A DNA stretch of 64,000 nt from an uncultured Oribacterium sp. (GCA_937927445.1 CALAOB010000098.1:1-64000), one strand, 5' to 3'. Positions 43,482 to 52,360 are shown, counted from the first letter of the stretch. Translations and numbers: made by a program. The notes: generated from the letters alone by a model not told the origin.

Positions 43482-43511
43482 AAAAAAGGCGGTGCAGTTA
43501 CCTGCACCGCC
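43482..43511 (-). terminator. Terminator between tig and clpP
   Basis: A 10-bp perfect GC-rich stem (43488-43497 with 43502-43511) with a 4-base loop and TTTTTTA on the minus strand. clpP therefore needs read-through or its own promoter. Confidence 0.9.
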
Positions 43512-43547
43512 AGAAATCTTTAAACCTTCGATGAAGCGATACAGGAA

Positions 43548-44885
43548 TTACTCCTCTGTCTTCTCCTCGTCCTCAGCAGCCTTCTTGGACTTCTTCTCTG
43601 CCTTTACAAGGTTCGCCTCAGCTACGAGCATATCGATGGTCTCCTGGAAAGCGATCTCTCTCTTCATGCTCTCCTTCTGCTCCTCAGAAACAGTCTTCTT
43701 GAGATCATCATACTCCATCTTGTACTGCTCTGCGATCTTCTTGAACTCCTCATCTACGCGCTCATCAGCGACGGTGATGTTCTCCTTCTCCATGATCGCT
43801 TCGATAACGAGGGAAGTCTTGAGATTCTTCTCAGCACTCTCCTTCATCTGCTCCTTGATCTGCTCTACGGTCTGGCCGGTGATCTGGAGATACTGATCCA
43901 TCGGGATACCCTGCTGAGCAAGTCTGGTCTGGTAATCATAGAGCATGTTGTCCAGCTGAGCCTCAAGCATCGGTGCCGGAATCTCTACGGAAGCGTTCTC
44001 AACAACCTTCGCGATGACGTTTCTCTCATTGGTTGTGGTTGCAGCCTTCTCCTTCTCCTCCTTCAGGGTCTTCTTCAGATCCTTCTTATACTCGTCGAGG
44101 GTATCGAACTCGGAAACCTCGGAAGCGAACTCATCATCAGCAGCCGGAACCTGCTTCTCCTTGACAGCCTTGATGGTGGTTACGAAAAGTGCTTCCTTAC
44201 CTGCGAGATCCTTTGCGCCGTAGTTCTCCGGGAAGGTAACCTTTACATCGACAGTCTCACCAGCCTTGTGGCCGATCAGCTGATCCTCGAAGCCCGGGAT
44301 GAAGGTGCCGGAACCGATGGTCAGCGGGTAATCCTCGCCCTTACCACCTTCGAACTCAACGCCATCTACGGAGCCCACGAAATCGATGGTTGCGATATCA
44401 TCCTTCTTGATCTCACGCTCAACCTCAACGACACGTGCATTCTTCTCGAGCTCAGCAGCGAGCTTCTCGTTTACTTCCTTTGCGCTTACCGTGGTCTCCG
44501 CCTTCTCTACCGTAACGCCCTTATACTCACCGAGGGTAACCTCTGGCTTTACAGCAACGGTTGCTGTGTAGATCACGTTCTGATCCATACCGATCTGCTC
44601 TACGCCGATCTCCGGTCTGGAAACGATCTCGAGGCCGGACTCCTTCGCAGCCTCCGGATAGGTCTTATCAAGAATCTCATTGAGCGCATCCTCGAAGAAT
44701 ACCTGTGGTCCGTACATCTTCATGATCATCTCCTTCGGTGCCTTGCCCTTACGGAAACCAGGAAGATTGAACTTGTTACGGTTCTTCTTGTATGCTACAT
44801 CGATGGCCTTTAAAAACTCAGCATTGTCCACCTCAACGGTCAGCTTAGCCATATTCTTCTCAAGATTTTCAACTTTAACGCTCAT
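43548..44885 (-). CDS. tig: Trigger factor
   Basis: 445 residues from ATG 44885 (GGAGG 8 bases upstream). Ribosome-bound chaperone. N-domain ribosome-binding segment FRKGKAPKEM, central FKBP-type PPIase domain (DIATIDFVGSVDGVEFEGGK...SGTFIPGFEDQLIG), C-terminal helical domain and an acidic/Lys tail (KKSKKAAEDEEKTEE). Start of the tig-clpP-clpX-engB run. Confidence 0.96.
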   Translation of the reverse strand: MSVKVENLEKNMAKLTVEVDNAEFLKAIDVAYKKNRNKFNLPGFRKGKAPKEMIMKMYGPQVFFEDALNEILDKTYPEAAKESGLEIVSRPEIGVEQIGMDQNVIYTATVAVKPEVTLGEYKGVTVEKAETTVSAKEVNEKLAAELEKNARVVEVEREIKKDDIATIDFVGSVDGVEFEGGKGEDYPLTIGSGTFIPGFEDQLIGHKAGETVDVKVTFPENYGAKDLAGKEALFVTTIKAVKEKQVPAADDEFASEVSEFDTLDEYKKDLKKTLKEEKEKAATTTNERNVIAKVVENASVEIPAPMLEAQLDNMLYDYQTRLAQQGIPMDQYLQITGQTVEQIKEQMKESAEKNLKTSLVIEAIMEKENITVADERVDEEFKKIAEQYKMEYDDLKKTVSEEQKESMKREIAFQETIDMLVAEANLVKAEKKSKKAAEDEEKTEE

Positions 44886-44979
44886 TAAGAGTACCTCCGA
44901 AACTTTCGTTTTATATATTATGCAAACGCACAGGGGAAATGCGCATACTTCTCCCATGAGTCAGCATATCCGATGAAAG

Positions 44980-45008
44980 ATTATAGCACGTAAAAAAGTC
45001 CCACGCAA
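44980..45008 (-). promoter_or_regulatory. Promoter of tig
   Basis: Minus-strand TTGCGT (45003-45008), a 17-base spacer and TATAAT (44980-44985); leader about 90 bases. Confidence 0.7.
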
Positions 45009-45015
45009 GGATTTT

Positions 45016-45051
45016 AAAAAAAGAGAGCCGGACATTTCTGTCCGACCCTCT
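45016..45051 (-). terminator. Terminator of cmk-ispH-rpsA
   Basis: A 13-bp stem (45022-45034 with 45039-45051) with a GAAA loop on the minus strand, then seven T. It ends 12 bases past the rpsA stop. Confidence 0.93.
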
Positions 45052-45062
45052 GTCTATGCGGA

Positions 45063-46199
45063 TTACTCCTCGTCTACGCGCTCAGCCTCAGCCTTGCCTA
45101 CAGCCTCGATGTCAACATCTGCAACATCGAGATCTTCCTTGCGCTCCGGCTCGGAAAGAGCCTTCATGCTCAGGGAAATCTTGTGGCTGTCTACGTCGAG
45201 ATCGACGATCTTCGCCTCGATCTCCTGACCAACCTCGAGAACGTCTGATGGCTTGTTCACGTGATCTCTGGAAATCTGAGATACATGAAGAAGTGCATCG
45301 ATGCCCTTCTCAAGCTCTACGAATGCGCCGAAGTCTGTCATACGTGCAACCTTGCCGCTTACAACAGTACCAACAGCGAACTTGGTCTCTGCATCCTTCC
45401 ACGGGTTCTCATCCGGGAACTTACGTGTAAGAGCGATTCTCTCACCGTTGATTTCCTTAACAAGTACCTTAACCTCCTGGCCGGACTTGAAAAGCTTCTT
45501 CGGGTTCTCGATACGACCCCAGGACATCTCGGAGATATGAAGGAGACCATCAGCGCCACCGAGATCGATGAATGCACCGAAATCAGTAAGGTTCTTAACA
45601 ACACCGGTACGAACATCGCCGACCTGAAGCTCGCTGAAGAGCTTGTCGTGCTGCTCCTTCTTCGTAGCGGCCATAAGCTGCTTACGATCACCGATGACTC
45701 TGCGCTTCATCGGATTGAACTCAGTGATCACAAACTGGATATCCTGACCCTGATACTTGGTGAGATCTCTCTCGAAGGTATCAGATACGAGGGATGCAGG
45801 GATAAATACACGTGCACCATTTACCTCAACATTCAGGCCGCCCTTGACAACCTGAACAACCTTGCCGGTAAGAACGGTCTGGTTCTCAAATGCATCCTTA
45901 AGCTCCTCGGAAGCCTTGGAAGCAAGTGCCTCTCTGTGGGAAAGAACAACCTGTCCCTCTCCATCGTTAACCTTCTTTACCTTGCACTCGATTTCATCGC
46001 CGACATTGACTACTGTGGTGAGGTCTACAGTGTTATCTGCGCTGTAATCACTTCTGGTCATGATACCATCGGACTTGTACCCAATGTTGAGTGCAATCTC
46101 GTCAGGCTTTACACTAATAACCTTACCAGTAACAATCTCCCCTGCATGAATAGACTTTAATGATGCGTCAAGCATCTGTTCAAAACTCATCTCTGACAT
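45063..46199 (-). CDS. rpsA: 30S ribosomal protein S1 homologue
   Basis: 378 residues from ATG 46199 with GGAGG upstream. Four S1 RNA-binding repeats: around 15-80 (GEIVTGKVISVKPDEIALNI), 100-160 (TVLTGKVVQVVKGGLNVEVN), 185-250 (VRTGVVKNLTDFGAFIDLGG) and 270-340 (VVSGKVARMTDFGAFVELEK). The C-terminus is acidic. Bacillota S1 homologues have four repeats and may aid translation of some mRNAs. The start lies inside the end of ispH (20-base overlap); in many Clostridia the two are one fused protein. Confidence 0.93.
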   Translation of the reverse strand: MSEMSFEQMLDASLKSIHAGEIVTGKVISVKPDEIALNIGYKSDGIMTRSDYSADNTVDLTTVVNVGDEIECKVKKVNDGEGQVVLSHREALASKASEELKDAFENQTVLTGKVVQVVKGGLNVEVNGARVFIPASLVSDTFERDLTKYQGQDIQFVITEFNPMKRRVIGDRKQLMAATKKEQHDKLFSELQVGDVRTGVVKNLTDFGAFIDLGGADGLLHISEMSWGRIENPKKLFKSGQEVKVLVKEINGERIALTRKFPDENPWKDAETKFAVGTVVSGKVARMTDFGAFVELEKGIDALLHVSQISRDHVNKPSDVLEVGQEIEAKIVDLDVDSHKISLSMKALSEPERKEDLDVADVDIEAVGKAEAERVDEE

Positions 46200-47052
46200 A
46201 ATTTTGAACCTCCTCAATAATTTCTTTCGGGGTGCTTGCCCCAGCTGTAATACCTACGTTTTGAACCGCTTCATCCTGAACGAAGTTAAGATCTCCAACC
46301 GTTTGTATCAACTGGGTGTTACGACACTGGTCTTTACAAATCTCAAAAAGTTTCTTCGTGTTGGAGGAACTGCGCCCTCCAATGACAATCATCGCGTCGG
46401 ACTGTTTCGCCAGTTCCTTCGCTTCCGACTGTCGCTCAAACGTTGCGTTGCAAATCGTATTAATAGCATTAACATAATAATGCTTTTTTTTCAAAATATC
46501 AATAATTAGTTTGAATTTATCGATATTAAACGTGGTTTGTGACACAACAACCACGCTTCTGCCCTCTCCGTTTGGTAATTTTTCAGCGGTTTCGATGTCC
46601 GGAATCGCTGAAATGACGCCTTCCGCCCAGCCCATGATCCCGACGACCTCCGGGTGCTCCGGATTTCCGGTCACGAAGACCTCCTCTCCGGCCGCGGTGT
46701 GCTGCTGCACGAGGCGCTGGATCTTCTGGACAAAGGGACACGAAGCATCGACGGCTTCGACCCTCTGCTTTTCGAGCAGCTCGTAGATGTGCTTCGGCAC
46801 CCCGTGCGCACGGATGATGACGATACCATCGCGGAGCGTCGCAAGCTCCTCCTCGGATTCGAGCACCTGTACGCCCTCTGCGGCGAGCTTCTGAATCACG
46901 GTTTCGTTATGCACGATCGGTCCGTAGGTATAGATCGAACGCTGTTCCTCGGCCGATTTTCCATGCTCCTCCTCGAGCACGCGGTAAACGGTATCGACCG
47001 CGCGCTGTACGCCGAAGCAGAAGCCGGCGGTTTTCGCAAGTGTGACCTTCAT
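46180..47052 (-). CDS. ispH: 4-hydroxy-3-methylbut-2-enyl diphosphate reductase IspH
   Basis: 290 residues. Last step of the MEP isoprenoid pathway, an oxygen-sensitive iron-sulfur enzyme. The three cluster cysteines are in AGFCFGVQRAV (Cys12), DASCPFVQ and NTICNATFERQ. Also HPEVVGIMGWA and the TEKKL-like KLFEICK region. It ends 20 bases inside rpsA and starts 10 bases after cmk. Confidence 0.96.
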   Translation of the reverse strand: MKVTLAKTAGFCFGVQRAVDTVYRVLEEEHGKSAEEQRSIYTYGPIVHNETVIQKLAAEGVQVLESEEELATLRDGIVIIRAHGVPKHIYELLEKQRVEAVDASCPFVQKIQRLVQQHTAAGEEVFVTGNPEHPEVVGIMGWAEGVISAIPDIETAEKLPNGEGRSVVVVSQTTFNIDKFKLIIDILKKKHYYVNAINTICNATFERQSEAKELAKQSDAMIVIGGRSSSNTKKLFEICKDQCRNTQLIQTVGDLNFVQDEAVQNVGITAGASTPKEIIEEVQNYVRDEF

Positions 47053-47062
47053 AGCGCTGTCC

Positions 47063-47728
47063 TCAGTGCTGCATGCAGATCTCGAGGATGCGGTCGATCG
47101 TCTCGTCGATGGTCAGCGTCGAGCTGTCGACGAGCACCGCCTCCGGCACCTGGATGAGCGGGGAATGCTGACGGTGCATATCACGGTCATCCCGCGCGCG
47201 GATCTCGGCCTCGACCTCGGCGATGTCACAGGCCTCGCCTTTTTCACGCAGCTCGTTCGCACGGCGACGTGCACGCTCCTCGACCGACGCGGTGAGATAA
47301 ATCTTCGTATCTGCGTTCGGAAGCACCTTCGACGCGATATCCCGGCCATCCATCACGACCGAGGTATGCTCCGCAAGGCTCTGCTGCAGCTTCACCATCT
47401 TCTCCCGCACGGCCGGATACTGGGACACCGTGGATGCGGCATCGCCGACCTGCTGGGTACGAATCCGGGTGGAGACATTGACGCCGTTCAGGAAGACCTG
47501 CTGAGCGCCTTCCTCATCATAGGCGATCGTGATGTCGATGTCGCGCACCGCCTCCGAGACGCGCGCCTCATCCTCGAGGGCGATGGCCTCGTTGAGACAG
47601 AAGAGACCGACGGCACGGTACATGGCACCGGTATCGATATAAACATAGCCGAGTTCGCGCGCTACGGCCTTCGCAATCGTTGACTTGCCGGCACCTGCCG
47701 GACCGTCGATGGCAATACTATATGGCAT
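47063..47728 (-). CDS. cmk: Cytidylate kinase
   Basis: 221 residues from ATG 47728 (AGGAGG 5 bases upstream). Phosphorylates CMP/dCMP. P-loop GPAGAGKST at about 8-16, YIDTGAMYRAV, DGRDIASKVLPNA and RARRRANEL. First gene of cmk-ispH-rpsA, 32 bases after the flavoprotein gene. Confidence 0.97.
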   Translation of the reverse strand: MPYSIAIDGPAGAGKSTIAKAVARELGYVYIDTGAMYRAVGLFCLNEAIALEDEARVSEAVRDIDITIAYDEEGAQQVFLNGVNVSTRIRTQQVGDAASTVSQYPAVREKMVKLQQSLAEHTSVVMDGRDIASKVLPNADTKIYLTASVEERARRRANELREKGEACDIAEVEAEIRARDDRDMHRQHSPLIQVPEAVLVDSSTLTIDETIDRILEICMQH

Positions 47729-47760
47729 AACAGCCTCCTTCAAATATTATTTGATGCAGT

Positions 47761-49035
47761 TCATGAATCCAGTGCTTTGGCGGCGGACTTTCCGGCGAGG
47801 TGGCCGGTGGAGAAGGCCATCTGCATGTTGAAGCCGCCGGTGTAGCCGTCGACGTCGATGACCTCGCCGGCGAAGTACAGTCCCTTCACCTTTTTCGCCT
47901 CCATCGTTTTCGGATTCAGCTCCTTCACCGAGACGCCGCCCTGGGTGACGATGGCCTCCTTGAAGCTGCCGGTGCCGCGGATCGTGAAGTTGAAATCCCG
48001 GATGAGAGCCGCGATCTTCTTCCGTGTCTCGCGGTCGACCTCGGTGACCTTCCGGTTGATGTCGACGCCCTGGGCGGCGAGTCGTGCCGTGAAGACCGGA
48101 ATCAGCTGCGCCGGGAGCAGTTCAGAAAACGCATTCCGGAGCTCCTTGTTCCGATAGGTATCGAAATCCCGGAGCAGGCGACGGTCGAGGTCCGCATCCT
48201 CCAGCGCCGGCTTCAGGTCGATGTGCACGGTGAGGAGTTTCCACTTTTTATGGTCGGAAGCATTGACCAGCTTCGTGACGACGGCGGATGCCGAGATGAT
48301 CACCGGACCACGCAGTCCGCTCTCCATGAACTCGAGCTCGCCGAAGTCCCGGTAGTAGCTCTTTCCATCCTCGTCGCGGATATCGATCGCGATGTTCCGG
48401 AGGCTAAGCCCTTTCAGACGGTAGGCATCCGGCTCATGCACCTCGAGGGCGACGAGGGAAGGATAGGTTTCCGTCACCTTGAGGCCCGCCTCCTCGGCGA
48501 AACGGTAGCCATCCCCGGTCGAACCGGTCGACGGATAACTGCGGCCACCGGTCGCAACGATCACCGCATCCGCCGGACAGAAGCCACGATCTGTCACCAC
48601 ACCACGAACCTGTCCGTCCCGAAGCTCAATCTTCTTCACCTCGGTCTTATAGCGGATCTCGACGCCGAGCTTCTTTATATAGTGCTTCAGCGCATCCGTG
48701 ATGCTGTAGGCATGATCCGACACCGGGAAGACACGGTCACCACGCTCGACCTTCGTCCGGCAGCCGTGGGCCTCCAGCAGATCGATCGTATCCTGATTCG
48801 TGAAGTCGTACAGCGCCGAGTACAGAAACCGCGGATTCGTCACATACTGCGGAAAGAAATCCTCGATGGCCGCCGCATTCGTCAGATTCCCGCGGCCCTT
48901 TCCCGTGATAAAGATCTTCTTCCCGAGCTTATCATTCTTTTCTATTAAAATCACGTCGGCAGCCGCCGCTGTTTCCTTCGCCGCAATTGCCGCCATCAGT
49001 CCGGCAGCCCCGCCGCCGATCACAAAAATTCTCAT
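47761..49035 (-). CDS. HI0933-family NAD(P)/FAD-dependent oxidoreductase
   Basis: 424 residues. Rossmann FAD motif GGGAAGLMAA at the N-terminus, GKKIFITGKGRGNLTNA, VIVATGGRSYPSTGSTGDGY and the C-terminal GLYFAGEVIDVDGYTGGFN, all typical of the HI0933/BaiN-like family. Substrate unknown; relatives have been linked to flavin-dependent reductions. It precedes cmk closely, so may be the operon head, with an extended -10 promoter just upstream. Confidence 0.9.
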   Translation of the reverse strand: MRIFVIGGGAAGLMAAIAAKETAAAADVILIEKNDKLGKKIFITGKGRGNLTNAAAIEDFFPQYVTNPRFLYSALYDFTNQDTIDLLEAHGCRTKVERGDRVFPVSDHAYSITDALKHYIKKLGVEIRYKTEVKKIELRDGQVRGVVTDRGFCPADAVIVATGGRSYPSTGSTGDGYRFAEEAGLKVTETYPSLVALEVHEPDAYRLKGLSLRNIAIDIRDEDGKSYYRDFGELEFMESGLRGPVIISASAVVTKLVNASDHKKWKLLTVHIDLKPALEDADLDRRLLRDFDTYRNKELRNAFSELLPAQLIPVFTARLAAQGVDINRKVTEVDRETRKKIAALIRDFNFTIRGTGSFKEAIVTQGGVSVKELNPKTMEAKKVKGLYFAGEVIDVDGYTGGFNMQMAFSTGHLAGKSAAKALDS

Positions 49036-49054
49036 CGTTTTATCCTCGCTCCGC

Positions 49055-49065
49055 GCATTATATCA
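49055..49065 (-). promoter_or_regulatory. Extended -10 promoter of the flavoprotein-cmk-ispH-rpsA run
   Basis: Minus-strand TGATATAAT (TATAAT at 49057-49062) with TG one base before the hexamer; the -35 is weak. It lies only about 20 bases from palindrome B. Confidence 0.6.
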
Positions 49066-49082
49066 TATGTCCGGGCATGATA

Positions 49083-49311
49083 AAAGTCCCGGAGAGTCGT
49101 CATTGAAAACACAGTACTACGAGTTCGGAAGACTCTAAAATTGTCCCCTTAAGAACCAGTAGGCTCTCTGCAAACGACGGAGTTTTCTTTAGGAAAACTC
49201 CGTGTTGCAGAGAGTGCTAAGGAAAAATTACTCCAACTGGTTCTAAGGGGGACAATTTTGATTCTTCACGAACTCTACGTATGGCTTTCAATGACGACTC
49301 TCCGGGACTTT
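49083..49311 (+). repeat. Giant palindromic element B
   Basis: 229 bases. The outermost 26 bases (49083-49108) pair perfectly with 49286-49311. Further stems: GAGTTCG/CGAACTC, AAAATTGTCCCC/GGGGACAATTTT, AGAACCAGT/ACTGGTTCT, CTCTCTGCAA/TTGCAGAGAG, CGGAGTTTTC/GAAAACTCCG. The core AAGGAAAAATTACTCC at 49219-49234 is identical to that of A. It lies between the 5' end of the flavoprotein gene and the 3' end of lysC. Confidence 0.92.
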
Positions 49312-49326
49312 ATAAGAACAGTCAAA

Positions 49327-50646
49327 TCATTTCGCGCTCATGACGAACATTTTATAAATAGCACGGATGGCCTTCTCGAAGTCCTCGTTCCGTACACCGA
49401 TGATGATGTTGTACTCGCTGGAGCCCTGGTCGATCATCTTGATGTTGATGTACTCATGGGCGAGCGCAGAGAACACTCTGCCGGCCACACCACGGGATGA
49501 CTTCATGCCACGTCCGACGACCGCGATCAGCGCAATGTCCGACTCAAGCTCGATGAGGTCCGGATTCACGGCACGCTGGATGCCGTTCAGGATCTTCTGC
49601 TCGCAGTGCTCAAGCTCCTCCTGATGAATGACGAGGGTCATCGTATCGATACCGGACGGGATGTGCTCGAAGGAAATGTTGTTGTCCTCGAGGACAGAAA
49701 GAAGCTTACGTGCGAAGCCGATCTCCGAGTTCATCATCGCCTTCTCGATGTTGATCGCGCAGAAGTCCTTCTTACCGCTGACACCGGTGATGATGAAGCG
49801 CGGCTTCTTCAGCGTGTTCTGCACGATGAGCGTACCATGGTCCTCCGGACGATTCGTGTTCTTGATCTGAATCGGGATCCCCTCACGGCGTACCGGGAAG
49901 ATCGCATCCTCATGAAGCACACCGGCACCCATGTAGCTCAACTCACGAAGCTCACGGTAGGTGATGTAATCGATGACCTCCGGATTCGGTACGATGCGCG
50001 GATCTGCGACGAGGAAGCCGGATACATCGGTCCAGTTCTCATAGAGATTGACGTGCTCCGCCGCTGCAATCAGGGAGCCGGTCACATCCGAGCCGCCACG
50101 ACTGAAGGTAACGACCTCACCCTTTTCATTGGCACCATAGAAACCCGGGAATACAGCATAATCGATATCCTTCAGTGCTGCACGGATACCCTCTTCCGTC
50201 TTCTGATAGTCACAGCTCCGGTCCTCCTTGAAGACGAAGCAGCTTGCAGAATCGATGAAGCTGAAGCCGAGGTAGGCTGCCATCAGCTTCGCATTCAGGA
50301 ACTCACCACGCGAAGCCGCGTAGTCGCGGTCTGCACCCGCCTTGAGATCCTGCTCGATCCGATCGAAATCCGAAGCTAGGCTGAACTGGAGCTCGAGTCC
50401 ATCGATGATCTCCTGATAACGATCCTTGATCGTCTGGAGCGTCTCCTGAAACTTCTTCTCATCTGCAACCGCATCCTGGAGACGATAGAGAAGATCGGTT
50501 ACCTTCGTATCGCCGGAAGCCCGCTTACCCGGTGCCGAAACCACGATATAGTGTCTCGACTTATCAGAAAGAACGATGTCCTTTACTTTTCTGAACTGTT
50601 CCGCGGAGGCGCAGGAGCTTCCGCCAAATTTTGCAACCTTGATCAT
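49327..50646 (-). CDS. lysC: Aspartate kinase
   Basis: 439 residues. Phosphorylates aspartate, first step to lysine, threonine, methionine and diaminopimelate. N-terminal KFGGSSCASAEQF, kinase segments FSRGGSDVTGSLIAAA and FPGFYGANEKGEV, then two ACT domains at the C-terminus (ISFEHIPSGIDTMTLVIHQ, ALIAVVGRGMKSSRGVAGRV) for feedback control by end products. It resembles the single-chain Bacillota type that starts MIKVAKFGGSS. It stands alone, bracketed by palindromes B and C. Confidence 0.95.
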   Translation of the reverse strand: MIKVAKFGGSSCASAEQFRKVKDIVLSDKSRHYIVVSAPGKRASGDTKVTDLLYRLQDAVADEKKFQETLQTIKDRYQEIIDGLELQFSLASDFDRIEQDLKAGADRDYAASRGEFLNAKLMAAYLGFSFIDSASCFVFKEDRSCDYQKTEEGIRAALKDIDYAVFPGFYGANEKGEVVTFSRGGSDVTGSLIAAAEHVNLYENWTDVSGFLVADPRIVPNPEVIDYITYRELRELSYMGAGVLHEDAIFPVRREGIPIQIKNTNRPEDHGTLIVQNTLKKPRFIITGVSGKKDFCAINIEKAMMNSEIGFARKLLSVLEDNNISFEHIPSGIDTMTLVIHQEELEHCEQKILNGIQRAVNPDLIELESDIALIAVVGRGMKSSRGVAGRVFSALAHEYINIKMIDQGSSEYNIIIGVRNEDFEKAIRAIYKMFVMSAK

Positions 50647-50681
50647 TTCGTACTCCCTTTCAAATCTGGCATATTTTTCGG

Positions 50682-50710
50682 ATTATAGCATCGTGCTTCA
50701 AAATACTCAA
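50682..50710 (-). promoter_or_regulatory. Promoter of lysC
   Basis: Minus-strand TTGAGT (50705-50710), a 17-base spacer and TATAAT (50682-50687); leader about 30 bases, too short for a lysine riboswitch. Confidence 0.72.
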
Positions 50711-50764
50711 TATAATTAATACTCATGAGAACCATATCAGGGCGTCGGAATCATAACTGTGAAG

Positions 50765-50999
50765 TGAAGAAGGCCCGGAGGATCGACGACCGAAGCCATA
50801 CGTAGAGACCGTGTAAAATCAAGCCGGGTCCCCTTAGCGGCACTTGGTACTATTTTCCTTAGCACCCTCTGCAACGCTGAGTTTTCATAAAGAAAACTCA
50901 GCGATTGCAGAGGGCCTAGTGCCGCTTAGGGTCCCCGGCTTAGATTTTACCAGTCTCGGAGTACTGTGCTTCGGTTGACGATCCTCCGGGCCTTCTTCA
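50765..50999 (-). repeat. Giant palindromic element C
   Basis: 235 bases. The outermost 21 bases (50765-50785) pair perfectly with 50979-50999. Further stems: ACCGAAGC/GCTTCGGT, GTAAAATC/GATTTTAC, AGCCGGG/CCCGGCT, GGGTCCCCTTAGCGGCACT with AGTGCCGCTTAGGGTCCCC (near-perfect), CCCTCTGCAA/TTGCAGAGGG, CGCTGAGTTTTC/GAAAACTCAGCG. The unpaired core is on the minus strand (50846-50860). It fills the gap between lysC and the 51017 gene (gap 50647-51016). Confidence 0.92.
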
Positions 51000-51016
51000 T
51001 GTATTTAAACTCTTAT

Positions 51017-52360
51017 TTATTCATTTCGAATCGCCGCCAGCGGACTCAGCTTCATCGCGCGCGCCGCCGGAACGTAGCCCGCGATCGTGCCGACCGCGAT
51101 GGCGAAGCCGATCGCGAAGGCCGCGAGCCAGAACGGAATACTGGACAGACTGCCCATCGAGCCCGAGCCGAACATCATGGACCCGGCATTTTTCGTAAAG
51201 AAATTGATGATATACGAAATCAGATAGCTGACCGTGAGTCCCGCAACGCCGCCCATGAGCCCGATCATACCGGACTCACAAAGGAACATGTTCCGTATAT
51301 CCGGCATCGCACAGCCCAGCACCTTCATCACACCGATCTCCTTCGTCCGCTCATAGATCGACATCATCATAGTATTCATGATACCGATCGCCGCGACGAG
51401 CAGCGATACGCCACCGATGCCGCCCAGCACGAGCTGCACCATATTGAGCTGCTGCTGTGCCTGCTTCAGCCACTCCATACTGGAGCTCACACTGAAGCCC
51501 ATGTCCGAGATCTGCTTCTGCACCGCGCTGACATTATCCATATCATCGACGAACACATAGACGTTATTGTAGACATAGTACGGATACGGCTTCCCGTTTT
51601 TATTCGTTCTCGGATTCGGCACCAGCGCCTTCTTGTAGATCTTCTTCAGAAAACGCTTCAGGCTGTCGATGTCGGTGTAGACATTGTACGAGCCATCCGA
51701 CCAGTCCTCGGCACCGCCCTTCATGATACCGGCAATCGGGAAGATGTACTTTTTCTGCTTCGGTTCCTGCGTACTGCCCTCACTGCTCTGTGTTCCCTGC
51801 GAGAGGCTCGACTGCGGGAAGGTGATGAATACCGTATCCTTCTCCGGATCGATCTCGACGTTTTCCCAGGTTTTCTGCTTATAGAAGCTGCTGTACAAGA
51901 TCTGATTACCGTAGAGGAGCTCCAGCGTATCCGAGTTCGCCGCCGGCAGATGTCCGCCGTCCCGGAGCTCGAGTTGCCGGAGATAATCCTGGGTGACACC
52001 CACGATGCTGAAGGTGCCGCTGATGCCCTTGCACTTTGCCTCGATATTCACCTCGATGGACGGGCTCACGCCGGTCACATGAGGAATATGCTTAAAGCTC
52101 TCCACAGTCTCATCGGTCAGCATCATGGACTGGTTGCCATTCGTACCGCCGCCATAGCCGCCCTCGTATACATCGATGCGGGTCAGCGAGCCCATGCTTT
52201 GGTAGGACTTCAGCATCATCGCACTCATGCCGATGCCGAGACTCACCATGACCACGATGGACGCCGTACCGATCGCGACGCCGAGGACCGTGAGTACCGT
52301 CCTCATCTTCCGTCGCTTCAGGTTACTCGTTGCGAGCTTGATAAGATCAAATAGTCTCAT
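51017..52360 (-). CDS. MacB/FtsX-type ABC transporter permease
   Basis: 447 residues. TM1 near 20-45 (VLTVLGVAIGTASIVVMVSL), a large external domain (about 50-310), then three TM helices with the FtsX motif IGIMNTMMMSIYERTKEIGV and C-terminal GYVPAARAMKLSPLAAIRNE. MacB-like permeases move or signal across the membrane with an ATPase partner, here encoded at 54446-55207. The start overlaps the stop of the secreted-protein gene by 14 bases. Confidence 0.92.
   Translation of the reverse strand: MRLFDLIKLATSNLKRRKMRTVLTVLGVAIGTASIVVMVSLGIGMSAMMLKSYQSMGSLTRIDVYEGGYGGGTNGNQSMMLTDETVESFKHIPHVTGVSPSIEVNIEAKCKGISGTFSIVGVTQDYLRQLELRDGGHLPAANSDTLELLYGNQILYSSFYKQKTWENVEIDPEKDTVFITFPQSSLSQGTQSSEGSTQEPKQKKYIFPIAGIMKGGAEDWSDGSYNVYTDIDSLKRFLKKIYKKALVPNPRTNKNGKPYPYYVYNNVYVFVDDMDNVSAVQKQISDMGFSVSSSMEWLKQAQQQLNMVQLVLGGIGGVSLLVAAIGIMNTMMMSIYERTKEIGVMKVLGCAMPDIRNMFLCESGMIGLMGGVAGLTVSYLISYIINFFTKNAGSMMFGSGSMGSLSSIPFWLAAFAIGFAIAVGTIAGYVPAARAMKLSPLAAIRNE

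Noticed and set aside
49083..49311. Insertion sequence ends
   Set aside because: No transposase frame lies within or between the palindromes; lysC is an ordinary core gene.
50647..50681. Lysine riboswitch in front of lysC
   Set aside because: The leader is about 30 bases; the upstream structure is palindrome C, which lies beyond the promoter.
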